Shown here piece after piece: positions 62,191 through 64,000 of a DNA stretch of 64,000 bases. The notes beneath the pieces are model-generated. The model did no database searches, had not been told where the DNA came from, and was given only the letters and a program-made list of their open reading frames with translations. The stretch comes from Aurelia coerulea (taxonomy: Eukaryota > Cnidaria > Scyphozoa > Semaeostomeae > Ulmaridae), in NCBI GenBank assembly GCA_039566865.1, contig CM076955.1:16847501-16911500 (forward strand). The letters are read 5' to 3'. A program made the translations under genes and the position numbers. Position 1 is the stretch's first letter. Each line of letters begins with the position of its first letter.

Positions 62191-62724
62191 GGGGTAGTCA
62201 TTTATAACTCTGGGTACCGGGGCGGGTTAGAATTGGTGGGGATATGAAAACTATTTCAAGGAAAATTGGGGGGTATGAAACTTCTTTTGGCATTTTAGAG
62301 GGGGTACGAAAACTGTAATGGTAGATTCTCCAGAAAATTACTTCAATGACACGATAAGGCCTATGGAATACCATATCCTCGCACAACTGCAACTCTAGCT
62401 AGCTTCTTAATGACGGCCTTCAAATCATCCATTGTACCCCATTTGTATAAAATTCCAGCTCACTGGCCTTCCAAGGTAGTACTTCATTAAGTTCAAATAG
62501 CATTGCCTTTCGTCTTTTTTATCTCTTTTACAAAACAGAACTTCTGTGATGTGGTTATCTGAAAATAGTTTGATAGATGGCCAGTCGTAGGGTATGAAAT
62601 CTTTTCCTAATTTTCAATTGGGCTCTAAATTTTTTTGGGATAATTGGAAGGGGTTTAAAAAACTCTTAGCTAGCTTAGCAATTCTAGCCCGCCCCGGTAC
62701 CCAGAGTTATAAATGACTGACCCC
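62191..62724. mobile_element. MITE N, TAA target duplication (PIF/Harbinger-like)
   Basis: Inverted ends GGGGTAGTCATTTATAACTC and GGGGTCAGTCATTTATAACT, extending through GGGTACCGGGGCGGG, flanked by TAA at 62188-62190 and 62725-62727. Three-base TAA/TTA duplications are characteristic of PIF/Harbinger. 534 bp, no transposase. Confidence 0.8.
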
Positions 62725-62727
62725 TAA

Positions 62728-64000
62728 GGGAAATAGTTTTTACAATATGAAGCAAAATTTTTGTATACTATGAGTATGATCCTCTACTCTTCCTCTCTTT
62801 TTCCTTAATCTTGGGACAAATTTTGATTTCCTCTCCCTATAATATCAATGTTAATGCAGAGAGGTCGGAGCGGCCTACATTTAAAAGCCCAATTTTTGGA
62901 ATGAGGAAGGTTGGTAAAGGAGCCATTGCGATGAATTGCAATGCTTTCAAGATGCCTGATGAAAACGAGGTTCGACCATGCGACATATCTTGAGCTCATG
63001 CAGCACACAGTTGCACCATTATGGCGGCTTAGGCCCAAGAGAATGCTCTGATACTCAGGGCACCCGGTGGCAAGATCACTTACGTGACGTCAAGAATTCC
63101 TGTTGATTCGTCATCTCAAAGGTTGAAAAATCGATGAGCCATCACATTTTAATCAGTGATGCAACATTTGGGGACCTGCTTAAAATGATTGATAGGTAGG
63201 AAAGCCATTTATTGTTCCTTGCAATAGCACTCATACTTCTCCCCGGTAGCTCTGGTTGCCGTTGCTTTTCTTCTATGAGTTCTGAGTTTCTATTTGCTTT
63301 CACAGGCCGCAGAGGAGGGAAACGGATATGTCCACTATGAAATTTATTAATGCAGAACCATTTCTTCAAGAATTCAGGAGATGCAGTATTGAAACTTTTT
63401 TAGTTTAGTTAATGAAAAGTCGTACATAAGAAGCTTCCGTGATTGTTATAATTCAAAAACTTCGTTTCGAAAGTCGGAGACGGTAAATTTAAGAACCGCC
63501 ATTTTCATGGGCCATGAAAATGGTGGACAACAAAGGAACATCAACAGACGGCACGTGCAAGGCATGCTGGATGAAACAGACCCTTTAAGAACGAGAGTAG
63601 GTATGGGATCAATTTTAAGAACAAGTCCAGTCAAATTGAAAGTGAGAATCTTAGCTACAACAAAACCCAATTAAGCTTTACCATAGCTAACAGGGCAACT
63701 ATTACAACACTGAGACACTTATTGGAATCACCGTGCAACATGCTATTAATGAAAGAGCCAAGATCGCAATGCTGTTTTTACATTTGGGACTTTAAAGCGC
63801 AAGTTTTCTGGTAACCAGTGCATCAAGAAAGATGGAAGTGATGTTTGATAAATCAAATTGCCAGTAAGAAGAGAGAAAGACCTCTTCTACGGCTTCAGAA
63901 TCGGGTCAAGAGTTTTCAAAGTGACGTAGGCCCTGCTTAGGTGGCCCATCCCTCCAGAAGAGAAGAAGATCCACATTTTCCAAGAGCATAGCCCAGGCCT
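62728..64000. other. no gene seen
   Basis: Unique-looking sequence to the window end. Open frames are all below 80 codons and without recognised domains. Confidence 0.4.

Overview
This is eukaryotic, almost certainly invertebrate-animal DNA: AT-rich, gene-poor, and packed with nested transposable elements. DIRS, CR1-like and restriction-endonuclease LINEs, BEL/Pao debris, TA-, TAA- and TTAA-type cut-and-paste elements and long foldback elements occur together. That mix suits an early-branching animal such as a cnidarian, but the assignment is inference. Only one intact gene of host type is visible: an intronless, membrane-anchored putative glycosyltransferase at 8572-9888 on the minus strand. 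A 56-codon fragment at 429-599, ending in a kinase-like glycine loop, is the only other host-like coding sequence.

Layout. 1-1.4 kb: gene fragment truncated by a partial MITE, then GTTTCGTTC repeats. 1.45-5.35 kb: composite element holding a foldback (D) and a dead LINE. 5.4-8.5 kb: foldback F, made of cruciform-prone repeats and split by a 1.6-kb insertion. 8.5-10 kb: glycosyltransferase. 10-16.1 kb: a 9-bp-TSD element (G), an R2-like LINE with an exact 1.16-kb direct duplication inside (ATT)n tracts, and a TTAA element (H). 16.1-18.4 kb: no genes. 18.4-30.6 kb: a LINE split by a DIRS element, whose recombinase gene is itself split by a 6-kb foldback (I). 30.6-33.8 kb: two tandem copies of repeat K carrying nested MITEs. 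33.8-40.3 kb: a near-full-length CR1-like LINE between two LINE fragments. 41.7-51.4 kb: TA MITEs and two large foldbacks (A, B). 51.4-53.9 kb: tandem repeat, BEL/Pao scrap, third K copy, LINE scrap. 53.9-58.9 kb: an intact-looking second DIRS copy. 58.9-61.5 kb: hAT-like element with foldback C inside. 62.2-62.7 kb: a TAA-TSD MITE. The last 1.3 kb has no recognisable gene.

Main result. Foldbacks A, B, C and D each have long inverted arms, a perfect 9-bp target duplication and related termini (AGCATA... followed by CAAATC), so they form one Mutator-like, non-autonomous foldback family. The insertion layers can be ordered in time because several empty sites are preserved in the window: the LINE frame across DIRS copy 1, the intact recombinase in DIRS copy 2, the partner arm of foldback B, and repeat copy K3. 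The two DIRS copies are nearly identical, which implies recent activity.
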